Positions 17,390-26,016 of a stretch of 64,000 nt of DNA are shown here, piece after piece. A program made the position numbers and the translations under genes. Positions within the stretch are counted from its first letter, which is position 1; each line of letters begins with the position of its first letter. Source of the DNA: Pseudomonas alliivorans (lineage in GTDB: Bacteria; Pseudomonadota; Gammaproteobacteria; Pseudomonadales; Pseudomonadaceae); assembly GCF_017826695.1 (NCBI RefSeq), contig NZ_JAFFZW010000003.1, positions 372,001-436,000 on the forward strand, read 5' to 3'. The notes beneath the pieces were generated by a model that had not been told where the DNA came from, did no database searches, and worked only from the letters and a program-made list of their open reading frames with translations.

Positions 17390-18754
17390 ATGTCAGCCTT
17401 CTTTGCCGAGCGCGCGTTACTCCCTGACGGCTGGGCCAGCGATGTCCGTCTGGAAGTAAGCCCTGAGGGAATATTGACGCGGATTCAGATCAATGCCGAT
17501 CGGCAGGGTGCTGAAGTGGTCAGCGGCCCGATGCTGCCCGGCATGCCGAACCTGCACTCGCATGCGTTCCAGCGTGCCATGGCCGGGCTTGCGGAAGTGG
17601 CGGGCAACCCGAACGACAGCTTCTGGACCTGGCGCGACCTCATGTACCGTCTGGTCGGGCGTATCACGCCGCAGCAACTGGGCGTTATTGCTCGCCAGCT
17701 GTATATCGAAATGCTCAAGGGCGGCTACACCTCGGTCGCTGAATTTCATTACGTGCATCAGGACGCGACCGGCAAGCCTTACGCCGACCCCGCCGAGCTG
17801 GCGTTGCAGATCAGTCAGGCGGCGAGTTCCGCCGGTATCGGCCTTACCTTGCTGCCGGTGCTCTACAGCCATTCAGGTTTTGGCGGGCAGGCACCCAACG
17901 AGGGGCAGCGTCGATTTATCCACAGCACCGACAGCTACCTGGACCTGCAGGCGCGTTTGCAGCCGATCGTGGCGAGCCAGACGGCACAGCGACTGGGCCT
18001 GTGCTTTCACTCGCTACGCGCCGTGACGCCTGAGCAGATCAGCGCAGTACTGGCCGCCAGCGACTCGGATTGCCCGGTGCATATCCACATTGCAGAGCAA
18101 CAGAAGGAAGTCGACGACTGCCTGAGCTGGAGCGGTCGGCGACCTTTGCAGTGGCTGTATGAAAATACGCCTGTGGATAACCGCTGGTGTCTGGTGCATG
18201 CGACCCACGCCGAGCCTGACGAAGTGACGCTCATGGCGAACAGCGGCGCGGTGGCCGGTTTGTGCCTGACCACCGAGGCGAATCTGGGAGATGGCATTTT
18301 CCCCGCTGTGGATTACATCGCCCAGGGCGGACGCTGGGGTATTGGCTCGGACAGCCATGTGTCGCTCAGCGTCGTCGAAGAACTGCGCTGGCTGGAGTAC
18401 GGCCAGCGGCTGCGCGACCAGCGCCGTAACCGTTTGTACCGCAGCGATCAGCCGATGGTGGGCCGAACCTTGATGGACGCCGCGCTCGCGGGGGGCGCCC
18501 AGGCGCTGGGTCAGGAAATCGGCGCGCTAGAAATCGGCAAGCGTGCGGACTGGCTGGTGCTGGACGGTAAAGACCCGTACATCGCGACCGCGACGGGCGA
18601 CGCCATTCTGAACCGCTGGCTGTTCGCGGGCGGTGATCGGCAGATTCGCGACGTCGCTGTTGCCGGACGCTGGGTGATTCGCGAAGGACGGCATGCTGAT
18701 GAAGAGCAGAGTGCACAAGCGTTTGCGCAGGTGCTGAGCGCATTGCTGGGCTAG
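17390..18754 (+). CDS. hutF: Formiminoglutamate deiminase
   Basis: The protein of about 454 residues is an amidohydrolase converting N-formimino-L-glutamate to N-formyl-L-glutamate and ammonia, the fourth step in the five-step histidine route. Metal ligands are visible in PNLHSHAFQRAMAGL, HIHIAEQQKE, LVHATHAEPDE and GIGSDSHVSLSVVEE. ATG 17390 (MSAFFAERALL) is preferred over ATG 17381 because the purine-rich GGGG lies about 10 nt upstream of it and only 1 nt from the earlier codon. It is the first plus-strand gene of the hut locus. Confidence 0.95.
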   Translation: MSAFFAERALLPDGWASDVRLEVSPEGILTRIQINADRQGAEVVSGPMLPGMPNLHSHAFQRAMAGLAEVAGNPNDSFWTWRDLMYRLVGRITPQQLGVIARQLYIEMLKGGYTSVAEFHYVHQDATGKPYADPAELALQISQAASSAGIGLTLLPVLYSHSGFGGQAPNEGQRRFIHSTDSYLDLQARLQPIVASQTAQRLGLCFHSLRAVTPEQISAVLAASDSDCPVHIHIAEQQKEVDDCLSWSGRRPLQWLYENTPVDNRWCLVHATHAEPDEVTLMANSGAVAGLCLTTEANLGDGIFPAVDYIAQGGRWGIGSDSHVSLSVVEELRWLEYGQRLRDQRRNRLYRSDQPMVGRTLMDAALAGGAQALGQEIGALEIGKRADWLVLDGKDPYIATATGDAILNRWLFAGGDRQIRDVAVAGRWVIREGRHADEEQSAQAFAQVLSALLG

Positions 18755-18782
18755 TCAATGAAGCCTTGAATCGACGCAACAC

Positions 18783-18876
18783 CTGTGTGAGATGCAACCG
18801 TCACGTCTTCGACCTGGCCCGGTTGCGTCACAGTTCACTGAACGGCAGGTGTTTGCAACGCTCAACCCCGGCCCGC
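18783..18876. repeat. Nested inverted repeats at the hutF/MFS convergent junction
   Basis: The junction between the two convergent stops and the MFS 3' end contains an outer pair ACACCTG...CAGGTGT (18780-18786 and 18848-18854) and an inner pair GATGCAACCG...CGGTTGCGTC (one mismatch). Together they could fold into a long stem ending both transcripts, but no T-run follows. Confidence 0.4.
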
Positions 18877-20130
18877 CAACGGCTGCAATTTTGCCAGCCG
18901 CCACGCTACGCCCAGCGCTATCAGCAGCAATACGCCAATGAACAGCCCGATGCCGTTCCAGCCCGCGTAGTGCCAGAACACGCCGCCGCCGGTACCGGCT
19001 ACGCTCGAGCCTGCGTAGTAGCAGAACAAATAGAGCGAGGTCGCCTGGCCTCTGGCCACGGTAGCCCTGCGGCCGACCCAACTGCTGGCCACCGAGTGCG
19101 CGCCGAAGAAGCCGAAGGTGAAGATCAGCACGCCCGTGATGACCACCGCCAATGGCGTGAACAGGGTCAGGCTCAGGCCGAACAGCATCATGACGATCAC
19201 GGCCCACAGCACGCGGCGACGGCCCAATCGGTCAGCCAGTGAGCCAATCTTTGCCGAACTGTAGATTCCGGACAGGTACACCACCGAGAACACACCCACC
19301 ACGGCCTGACTCAGGTTGTAAGGCTCGCTCAGCAACCGATAGGCGATGTAGTTGAACAACGTGACGAACGCGCCCATCAGCAGAAAACCGGTCAGAAACA
19401 GCAGTGGCAGGCCCTTGTCGCGGAACTGCACGACAAAGCCATCCAGCAGGCTGCGCGGGTGCAGCGAGCGGGCGCGGAAGTTGCGTGATTCGGGCAGGAT
19501 TCTCCAGAACACGGCCGCAGCAATCAGCGCCAGACCGCCGACCACCAGCATCGCGGCATGCCAGCTCACGTAGTCGATCATTACCCCGACGATCAACCGC
19601 CCGCTCATGCCGCCGACCGCGCTGCCGCCGATGTAAAGCCCCATCGCCAGTCCCAGGTGCGTGGGGTGTATTTCTTCGCTGAGGTAGGTCATGGCCACGG
19701 CTGCGAGACCGCTGAGCGACAGCCCGACCAGCGCCCGTGTGACGAGCACGCCTTCCCAACTCGGCATCAGCGCACTGGCGATGGTGAACAGCGAGGCGCA
19801 GAACAGCGCCATGACCATCACCGACTTGCGCCCCAGCCGGTCGGAAACCGGACCGGTGATCAACAGGCCGATGGCGAGCATGGCCGTAGCGACCGAGAGG
19901 ATCAGGCTGCTCTGGGCTGCGGTGATGGAAAACTCTTGCGAGAGCATCGGCATCATCGGTTGCACACAGTACAACAGGGTGAAGGTCGAAAATCCGCCGG
20001 CGAACAAGGCCAGCGCGGTGCGCTTGAACAGCGGCGTGTTTTTCTCGATATAGCTGTCACCCAGCGGGACAGATGCCTCGGCAGACACGGTGTTTGACTT
20101 GATGGCGGATGGAGCGGCGGCAGGGTTCAC
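18862..20130 (-). CDS. MFS drug/metabolite exporter (YnfM-like)
   Basis: The protein of about 422 residues has twelve predicted membrane helices and the MFS motif A GPVSDRLGRKSVMVM between helices 2 and 3, plus a second copy GSLADRLGRRRVLW between helices 8 and 9. It resembles the YnfM-type efflux group. GTG 20130 is preferred as start because GAGG lies 6 nt upstream; a TTG at 20136 is possible. It is divergent from a LysR regulator gene, which probably controls it. The substrate is unknown. Confidence 0.9.
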   Translation of the reverse strand: MNPAAAPSAIKSNTVSAEASVPLGDSYIEKNTPLFKRTALALFAGGFSTFTLLYCVQPMMPMLSQEFSITAAQSSLILSVATAMLAIGLLITGPVSDRLGRKSVMVMALFCASLFTIASALMPSWEGVLVTRALVGLSLSGLAAVAMTYLSEEIHPTHLGLAMGLYIGGSAVGGMSGRLIVGVMIDYVSWHAAMLVVGGLALIAAAVFWRILPESRNFRARSLHPRSLLDGFVVQFRDKGLPLLFLTGFLLMGAFVTLFNYIAYRLLSEPYNLSQAVVGVFSVVYLSGIYSSAKIGSLADRLGRRRVLWAVIVMMLFGLSLTLFTPLAVVITGVLIFTFGFFGAHSVASSWVGRRATVARGQATSLYLFCYYAGSSVAGTGGGVFWHYAGWNGIGLFIGVLLLIALGVAWRLAKLQPLAGRG

Positions 20131-20247
20131 GGTCAACCTCGGAGCACGGTTCGGGCAGGCAATGAAAAAATCATATAGCTGGCTAATGATTCAATCCAAT
20201 ATATTATTCGACCTGTTTGATACGTAAAACGACTTGATTGAGGCCGT

Positions 20248-21132
20248 ATGGAACTGCGCCATCTGCGTTACTTCATCGCCGTTGCCGAAGAGCTGCACTT
20301 TGGCCGTGCTGCTCAGGTGCTGGGCATTTCCCAGCCGCCGTTGAGCCAGCAGATTCAGGCGTTGGAGCAGGAGCTGGGTACGCGTTTGTTCGACCGAACC
20401 AATCGGCGTGTCGAATTGAGCGAGTCCGGCCGACTGTTTCTCGACGAAGCGCGTCTGGTGCTGGCGCAGGTCGACAAGGCCGCCGATGTGGCCCGGCGTG
20501 CGCAACTGGGGCAGTTAGGAGAGCTAAAGGTCGGCTTCACGTCTTCCGCGCCGCTGACATCGAATATTCCCGAGGCGATCTTTGCCTTTCGCCAGGCGTA
20601 CCCGCAGGTGCATCTGGACCTGACGGAAATGACCAGCCAGCAGGTCGCGGCAGGGCTGGAGGACAAGAGCATTCAGGTGGGCATCATGCGGCCGCTGGAA
20701 CTGCCTGATTCTCTGGAGGTGTTCGAGCTGTTGAACGAACCCCTGATCGCGATCATGCGGGCCGATCATCCGTTGGCGCAAGGCAGCGAAGACGGGATCT
20801 ATATGGCGGCGCTGGCGGCCGAGCCATTCGTGTTCTTTCCAAGGACCTACGGCAGCGGGATCTACGGCCAGATCCTCAGCCTGGCCCGCGCGGCAGGTTT
20901 CAACCCGTTGATCACGCAGGAAGCGGGCGAGCCCATGACCATGATCGGTCTTGTGGCAGCAGGGCTGGGTGTCACGGTGCTGCCCGCGCCGTATCGCCGG
21001 ATGCGCATCGATGGCGTGGTCTACCGCAACCTGCTCGACCCCGGCGCCACCAGCCCGGTCTGGCTGGTGAAACGCAAGGATGAACAGTCAGCCATGGCCA
21101 GAGCGTTTTTCGAACTGGCAACGAAGGGGTAG
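20248..21132 (+). CDS. LysR-family transcriptional regulator
   Basis: The 294-residue protein starts MELRHLRYFIAVAEELHFGRAAQVLGISQPPLSQQIQ-type, the common LysR helix-turn-helix of the BenM/CynR branch, and has a standard effector domain. It is divergent from the MFS gene across a 117-bp AT-rich gap (around CAATCCAATATATTATTCG), the expected site of its operator. Confidence 0.94.
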   Translation: MELRHLRYFIAVAEELHFGRAAQVLGISQPPLSQQIQALEQELGTRLFDRTNRRVELSESGRLFLDEARLVLAQVDKAADVARRAQLGQLGELKVGFTSSAPLTSNIPEAIFAFRQAYPQVHLDLTEMTSQQVAAGLEDKSIQVGIMRPLELPDSLEVFELLNEPLIAIMRADHPLAQGSEDGIYMAALAAEPFVFFPRTYGSGIYGQILSLARAAGFNPLITQEAGEPMTMIGLVAAGLGVTVLPAPYRRMRIDGVVYRNLLDPGATSPVWLVKRKDEQSAMARAFFELATKG

Positions 21133-21162
21133 GGCGCCGGAGCAGGCATCCCCCGACACCGG

Positions 21163-21190
21163 TCGTGCCCATCGCTGCGCGCGGGCACGA
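21163..21190. repeat. REP-like hairpin
   Basis: TCGTGCCC (21163-21170) pairs with GGGCACGA (21183-21190) in the short gap between the convergent LysR gene and the last aryl polyene gene. It resembles the small extragenic palindromes of P. syringae genomes and could end both transcripts. Confidence 0.6.
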
Positions 21191-21206
21191 TCCTCCAGCC
21201 TTGCGA

Positions 21207-22433
21207 TTACGCCCAGCGCTTGAAGATCAGCGACGTATTGACGCCGCCGAACGCGAAGTTGTTATTCATCACGTATTCGTTGCTTATTTGTCGGGGTTCG
21301 CCAACGATGTAGTCAAGATCGCCACATTCTGGATCAATCACATCAAGGTTCAGCGTGTGGATGTAGCGATCACTGTTGAGCATTTCGATGGTGAACCACG
21401 ACTCCAGCGCACCGCAGGCACCCAGGGTGTGGCCGAGGAAACTTTTCTGCGAGCTGAGTGGCATGCGCGAGCCGAACAGGCTGCTGGTGGCCAGCGTTTC
21501 TGCGATGTCGCCCTGTTCCGTCGCTGTGCCGTGGCCGTTCACGTAGCCGATGGCCTCGGGCGGCAGGTTGGCGTCTTCCAGCGCCAGCTCCATGGCGCGG
21601 CGCATGGTGATCTGCTCCGGCCGGGTGCTGTGCGCACCGTCAGCGTTGCTGCCGAAACCGACGATCTCTGCGTAGATATGCGCGCCCCGTGCCTTGGCGT
21701 GCTCCAGTTCCTCCAGCACCAGCATGCCGCCACCTTCGCCGATCACCAGCCCGTCGCGGCCGGTATCGTAAGGGCGTGGTGTGGTGTGAGGTGCATCGTT
21801 CTTGAGGCTGGTGGCATACAGCGCGTCGAACACCATCGCTTCGGTCGGGCACAGTTCTTCCGCGCCACCGGCCAGCATCAGCGGCAGGCGCCCGAATTTG
21901 ATCGCCTCATAGGCGTAGCCGATGCCCTGGCTGCCGCTGGTGCAGGCGCTCGAGGTCGGGATCAGACGCCCGGTCAAACCGAAAAAAATGCTGATATTGG
22001 CAGCCGTGGTGTGCGGCATCATCCGCACATAGGAGTTGGCGTTCAGACCGACAGCCACCGAGTTGATCAGCATGGCGCCGAAGGCCTTGATCTCGTCGGT
22101 GCTGCCTGTGGACGAACCGCAAGCCGTGCCCATGCGGCCGTCGCGAATGATCGGGTCGTTCAGCAGCCCGGCGTCAATCAGCGCCTGCTCCGATGCGCCC
22201 ACCGCAAAGCGCGACACGCGACCCATGCTGCGCAACTGCTTGCGCGTCCAGTGTGCGGGCACGGCGAAATCATCGATAGGTCCGGCCAGCCGAGTGTTCA
22301 GTTCCGTGAACCGGTTCCATTCGTCCATGCGCCGGATACCGCTGCGATTGGCCGTGAAATTCGCCTGGACGCTTGCCCAGTCGCTGCCGATCGACGTAAT
22401 GCCGGACATGCCGGTGACCACCACGCGTTTCAT
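21207..22433 (-). CDS. apeR: Beta-ketoacyl-ACP synthase (ApeR-like), aryl polyene operon
   Basis: The protein of about 408 residues is a FabF-like condensing enzyme with the Cys-His-His triad in SSACTSGSQGIG, YVNGHGTATEQGD and SFLGHTLGACGALE. It is the last gene of the operon. ATG 22433 overlaps the ketoreductase stop by one base (TGATG). In the Xenorhabdus and E. coli systems ApeR is the accessory ketosynthase beside ApeO. Confidence 0.92.
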   Translation of the reverse strand: MKRVVVTGMSGITSIGSDWASVQANFTANRSGIRRMDEWNRFTELNTRLAGPIDDFAVPAHWTRKQLRSMGRVSRFAVGASEQALIDAGLLNDPIIRDGRMGTACGSSTGSTDEIKAFGAMLINSVAVGLNANSYVRMMPHTTAANISIFFGLTGRLIPTSSACTSGSQGIGYAYEAIKFGRLPLMLAGGAEELCPTEAMVFDALYATSLKNDAPHTTPRPYDTGRDGLVIGEGGGMLVLEELEHAKARGAHIYAEIVGFGSNADGAHSTRPEQITMRRAMELALEDANLPPEAIGYVNGHGTATEQGDIAETLATSSLFGSRMPLSSQKSFLGHTLGACGALESWFTIEMLNSDRYIHTLNLDVIDPECGDLDYIVGEPRQISNEYVMNNNFAFGGVNTSLIFKRWA

Positions 22434-23161
22434 CAACACAGGCCTCCATTGACGGCCAGCACTTGACGCGTGATGTAAGCGGCTTCGGCCGACATCAGAA
22501 AATTCACCGCACCCGCCACTTCTTCAGGTGTGCCCATGCGCTGGGCCGGGATCATCTTCATCAACTCATCCACCGGCACGTTCTCGTCGAGCATGGCGGT
22601 GTCGATCAGGCCCGGCGCAACGCAGTTGACCGTGATTTTGCGTTTGCCCAGTTCGATGGCCAACGCCTTGGCCGCACCGATCAACCCTGCCTTGGAAGCG
22701 CTGTAATTGACCTGCCCGCGATTGCCGATCAGGCCGGACACCGAGGTGATGCACACGATGCGTCCTGCCGAGCGGCGACGGATCATCGGCATGGTCAGCG
22801 GATGCAACACGTTGTAAAAGCCATCCAGGTTGGTGCGCAACACCTGATCCCAGTCGTCGTCGCTGAGCGCCGGAAAAGCACCATCGCGGGTCAGCCCTGC
22901 ATTGAGCACCACGCCGTAATAGGCACCGTGGTTTTCCACATCCTGCTCAAGAATTTCCTTACAGGCGGCACGGTCCGACACGTCGAATTGCAGGACGCGG
23001 GCCTGGCGACCCAGCGCAATGATCTCGGCCTGTACCGCTTCGGCTTCGCTGCGGCCCGTGCGGCAGTGCAGGATCAGGTCGTACCCGGCCCGAGCCAGGC
23101 GCAGGGCGATGGCGCGGCCGATGCCACGGCTTGAGCCGGTGACCAGTATGGATTCAGTCAT
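22433..23161 (-). CDS. apeQ: 3-ketoacyl-ACP reductase (ApeQ-like)
   Basis: The 242-residue protein is a short-chain dehydrogenase with the NADPH motif VTGSSRGIGRAIAL, catalytic Ser in CITSVSGLIGN and the YxxxK in NYSASKAGLIGAAKAL. It reduces the 3-keto group after each condensation of the polyene chain. It overlaps the dehydratase gene by 4 bp. Confidence 0.94.
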   Translation of the reverse strand: MTESILVTGSSRGIGRAIALRLARAGYDLILHCRTGRSEAEAVQAEIIALGRQARVLQFDVSDRAACKEILEQDVENHGAYYGVVLNAGLTRDGAFPALSDDDWDQVLRTNLDGFYNVLHPLTMPMIRRRSAGRIVCITSVSGLIGNRGQVNYSASKAGLIGAAKALAIELGKRKITVNCVAPGLIDTAMLDENVPVDELMKMIPAQRMGTPEEVAGAVNFLMSAEAAYITRQVLAVNGGLC

Positions 23162-23613
23162 GCCGGGGCTCCTTCAGCCAGGTAGTCAGCAGTGTTGGGT
23201 GGGCAATATACATTGAGGCGCGCAAAGGCGTTGATGTCCGGGCCTGTCAGGGTGCATTCGAAGACACCCATGCCGCTGTCGTCCTGCAGCGAGCGTACAG
23301 CGTGGATGTTCAGCTCGCTGCCGACCGGAAAGTGCGCGACGTTGCAGTCGAACTTGCGGCTGCCGAGCAGAAAGCCCAGCTTGACCGCCTCGCCCTTGCT
23401 GCGCGCCTGACAGCCGGCAAACGCTGCCACGCTCTGGGCCATCAGCTCCACGCCGACCCAGGCGGGCAGGCGGCCGTCCGCTTCGTTGAACAGCCCGTCG
23501 GGGCGCACGGTCAGGCGGGTGTGGATCTGGTCTTCGTCAAAGGCCAGCACCTGATCGATGAGGATCATGTCGCCAGCGTGAGGAATGAGTTCGGCGAGCG
23601 GCCAATCGATCAT
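23158..23613 (-). CDS. apeP: 3-hydroxyacyl-ACP dehydratase (ApeP-like)
   Basis: The 151-residue protein is a hotdog-fold dehydratase: His12 in LIPHAGDMILIDQV and the helix acid in VGVELMAQSVAAFAGCQA. It removes water to give the trans double bonds of the polyene. In the characterised systems it acts with ApeI-type protein, which here is fused to the AMP-ligase at 34973-36664. Confidence 0.92.
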   Translation of the reverse strand: MIDWPLAELIPHAGDMILIDQVLAFDEDQIHTRLTVRPDGLFNEADGRLPAWVGVELMAQSVAAFAGCQARSKGEAVKLGFLLGSRKFDCNVAHFPVGSELNIHAVRSLQDDSGMGVFECTLTGPDINAFARLNVYCPPNTADYLAEGAPA

Positions 23614-24806
23614 GGTGCATCTCCGATAATCAGGCTGATGTTATTGCCACCGAAGGCAAAGGAATTACTCATCATGTAGCGGCTGTCGCCAGCGGCCAGA
23701 CGTGCGCCCGGTGCAGTCAGTTGCAGCGCGGGCTCGGATGGATCGGCCGCGCCGTCCCATACATGAGGCGGCAAAGCGTGTTCGAGGTTGTCGGGCGACA
23801 GGCTCAGCCAGCAGAACGCGACTTCCAGTGCACCCGCTGCACCGAGGGTATGGCCACTCAGCGGCTTGGTCGACGAGCACGGCACGCCGTTCGGAAACAC
23901 GGCCTGTACCGCCAGGCTTTCCATGGCGTCGTTGTGAAAGGTGGCGGTGCCGTGCAGGTTCAGGTAACCGATCTGTTCCGGCGCGAGCCGTGCGTTGCTC
24001 AATGCTTGCTGCATGGCATCGCGTGCGCCGCGCCCTGTCGGTTCCGGGGCCGAGATATGGTGCGCATCGCAACTGGCGCCCGCGCCGAGCAGGGCAATCG
24101 AGTGTTTGCCGCCCGCTTCACGGGTCATGAGAAATAACACCGCCGCTTCGCCGATGTTGATCCCGTTGCGATTGCTGGAAAACGGATTGCAGAGCGTCGG
24201 CGACATGGCTTCCAGCGAGGAAAACCCGTTCAGGGTCAGCTTGCACAAGCTGTCCACACCACCGCACAGCACCGCGTCGCAGAGCCCCATGTCCAACGCC
24301 CGTCGAGCACTGAGCAAGGCCCTTGCGCTGGACGTGCAGGCCGTGGAAATCACGTAAGCCGGGCCGGTCAGTTGCAGCCAGCTCGCCAGAAAATTGGCCG
24401 GCGCACCCAGTTCCTGCTGCGCATAATCGTAGTGTTCGGGAAAAGTCTGTTCACGCAGCCACTGGACCATGCTGCTGCTGGCTTCATCGATGCCCGAGGT
24501 GCTGGTGCCGATGATCACGCCAATACGCGACGCGCCGTAACGGTCGATGGCCTGACGAATATCGTCCTCGATCTGCAACGCCGCCGCCAGCAGCAACTGA
24601 TTGTTGCGGCTGCTTTGCGATTGCAATGGCGCAGGGATCGCAGGCAGTACGTCCTTGACCGCGCCCACCGGCAGCGCACGATCTGCGACCCAGCCGTCTT
24701 CAAGGACCATGCCTGAGCAGTCGGCGGCGAACAGTCGGCGAGACACTTCTTCCGGGCCGTTGCCCAGAGCGCAGATCAGCCCCAGTGCATTGAGATGGGC
24801 AGTCAT
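23610..24806 (-). CDS. apeO: Beta-ketoacyl-ACP synthase (ApeO-like)
   Basis: The 398-residue condensing enzyme has its active cysteine in ISTACTSSARALLS, the first histidine in NLHGTATFHNDAME and the second in PLSGHTLGAAGALEV. In the known type II system ApeO pairs with ApeC (38495-39214), which lacks the active site. It overlaps both neighbours by ATGA. Confidence 0.93.
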   Translation of the reverse strand: MTAHLNALGLICALGNGPEEVSRRLFAADCSGMVLEDGWVADRALPVGAVKDVLPAIPAPLQSQSSRNNQLLLAAALQIEDDIRQAIDRYGASRIGVIIGTSTSGIDEASSSMVQWLREQTFPEHYDYAQQELGAPANFLASWLQLTGPAYVISTACTSSARALLSARRALDMGLCDAVLCGGVDSLCKLTLNGFSSLEAMSPTLCNPFSSNRNGINIGEAAVLFLMTREAGGKHSIALLGAGASCDAHHISAPEPTGRGARDAMQQALSNARLAPEQIGYLNLHGTATFHNDAMESLAVQAVFPNGVPCSSTKPLSGHTLGAAGALEVAFCWLSLSPDNLEHALPPHVWDGAADPSEPALQLTAPGARLAAGDSRYMMSNSFAFGGNNISLIIGDAP

Positions 24807-25285
24807 GGCGTGGTCTCGCTGTTCAGCGGGGTCACTTTGTAGCTCAGGCCGTCCTTGAGACGGACGGTGAAGGCGTTGGCCGACTGGTATTCGACCAGCC
24901 AGCGATTTTCCAGACGACGCTGCATGCCCTGGCGATAGGCAGTCGGGTAACGGCTGTTCAGTTCCTGATCCGAGGTCATGGCAAACATCAGCGCGGCGAA
25001 GAGTTCGCGGGCTTCAGGATTCGGCGGCAACAAGCCGTCTGCCTGCCACTTGCCCTCGATCAGCAACTGACGCGCCTGAGGAATGCCCAGCGGGTCCATC
25101 ATCGACCAGCGCAGGCCCTTGTTCTCACGCTGGATGATCAACATCCAGTCCTGACGCTGATCCGCCTGCCTGCGCTCGATGTGCAACTGCATTGGCAACG
25201 CCAGCGTGGGTGCCGTGGTCGGCAGCGGCGTCTGGCTGGCGCAACCTGCGAGCAGCAACAGTGAAAAAATCAATGCTCGGATCAT
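24803..25285 (-). CDS. DUF3261 outer-membrane lipoprotein (ApeN-like)
   Basis: The 160-residue protein begins MIRALIFSLLLLAGCASQ with a lipobox at LLAGC (Cys15). The rest (LIIQRENKGLRWSMMDPLGIPQARQLL and LKDGLSYKVTPL) fits the DUF3261 lipoproteins of aryl polyene operons. With the LolA-like and MMPL proteins it probably delivers the pigment lipid to the outer membrane. Confidence 0.85.
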   Translation of the reverse strand: MIRALIFSLLLLAGCASQTPLPTTAPTLALPMQLHIERRQADQRQDWMLIIQRENKGLRWSMMDPLGIPQARQLLIEGKWQADGLLPPNPEARELFAALMFAMTSDQELNSRYPTAYRQGMQRRLENRWLVEYQSANAFTVRLKDGLSYKVTPLNSETTP

Positions 25286-26016
25286 GCTTCCTCACCCTGC
25301 AACGGCTTGCGGGCCACTACGTTGACCAGTGTTTCCTCACGCTGCCCGAAGGGCTTGGGCTTGCGCAGCTTCAAGGCTTCCAGAAGGCCGAAGTCCGTGG
25401 CGCGGCTCCACCACAGGTAAGGGTAGGAGACATTGCGGGCCTCGAATTCAAAACCCTGCTGGCGGATCATCTCCAGGTACTGCGCGGCGCTTTTCTGAAC
25501 GTGCATGGGGTGACGGAACAGCCAGCGGATCACCCAGGTGTCGATATAGGCCTCGGTGGATTCGGCGAACAGCAGATAGCCGCCCGGCTTGAGCACGCGG
25601 TAGAACTCGGCCAGCGCCTGTTCCTGCTCGACCAGATGGTGAAAGGTCTGGTGGCAGAACAGCAGGTCGACGCTGGCGTCGGGCAGTTGCAGGGCGGCGC
25701 AGTCGCTGCCGATCAGTTCGACGTCGATCCCCAGTGCGGCGGCTTCTTCGCGACTGCGTGTCAGGCTGTCCGGGTCGGCATCGACACCGAGCAGCCTGGC
25801 CGGGCTGAACACCTTGCTCAGGTGGCGGAACGATTTGCCCTGTCCACAGCCTGCGTCCAGCAACACCGGTGCGGCAGGCAGCGGACCTGTGAGCAGGCTG
25901 CGCAGGTCATCAATGGCGACACGCAGCACCCGGTATTGCCAGATATCGCTGCGCAGAAACCACAGACCAAAGCGGGTTTCTTCGACGTAGCTGTCGCTCA
26001 GGAACGGTCCGGTCAT
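25282..26016 (-). CDS. Class I SAM-dependent methyltransferase
   Basis: The 244-residue protein has the SAM motif I VLLDAGCGQGKSFRHL, the ribose acid in LLGVDADPDS, and motif post-I LIGSDCAALQLPD. Methyltransferases are common tailoring enzymes in aryl polyene operons, acting on ring carbon or the phenolic oxygen; the exact site cannot be read. It overlaps the flavoenzyme and DUF3261 genes by 4 bp on each side. Confidence 0.92.
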   Translation of the reverse strand: MTGPFLSDSYVEETRFGLWFLRSDIWQYRVLRVAIDDLRSLLTGPLPAAPVLLDAGCGQGKSFRHLSKVFSPARLLGVDADPDSLTRSREEAAALGIDVELIGSDCAALQLPDASVDLLFCHQTFHHLVEQEQALAEFYRVLKPGGYLLFAESTEAYIDTWVIRWLFRHPMHVQKSAAQYLEMIRQQGFEFEARNVSYPYLWWSRATDFGLLEALKLRKPKPFGQREETLVNVVARKPLQGEEA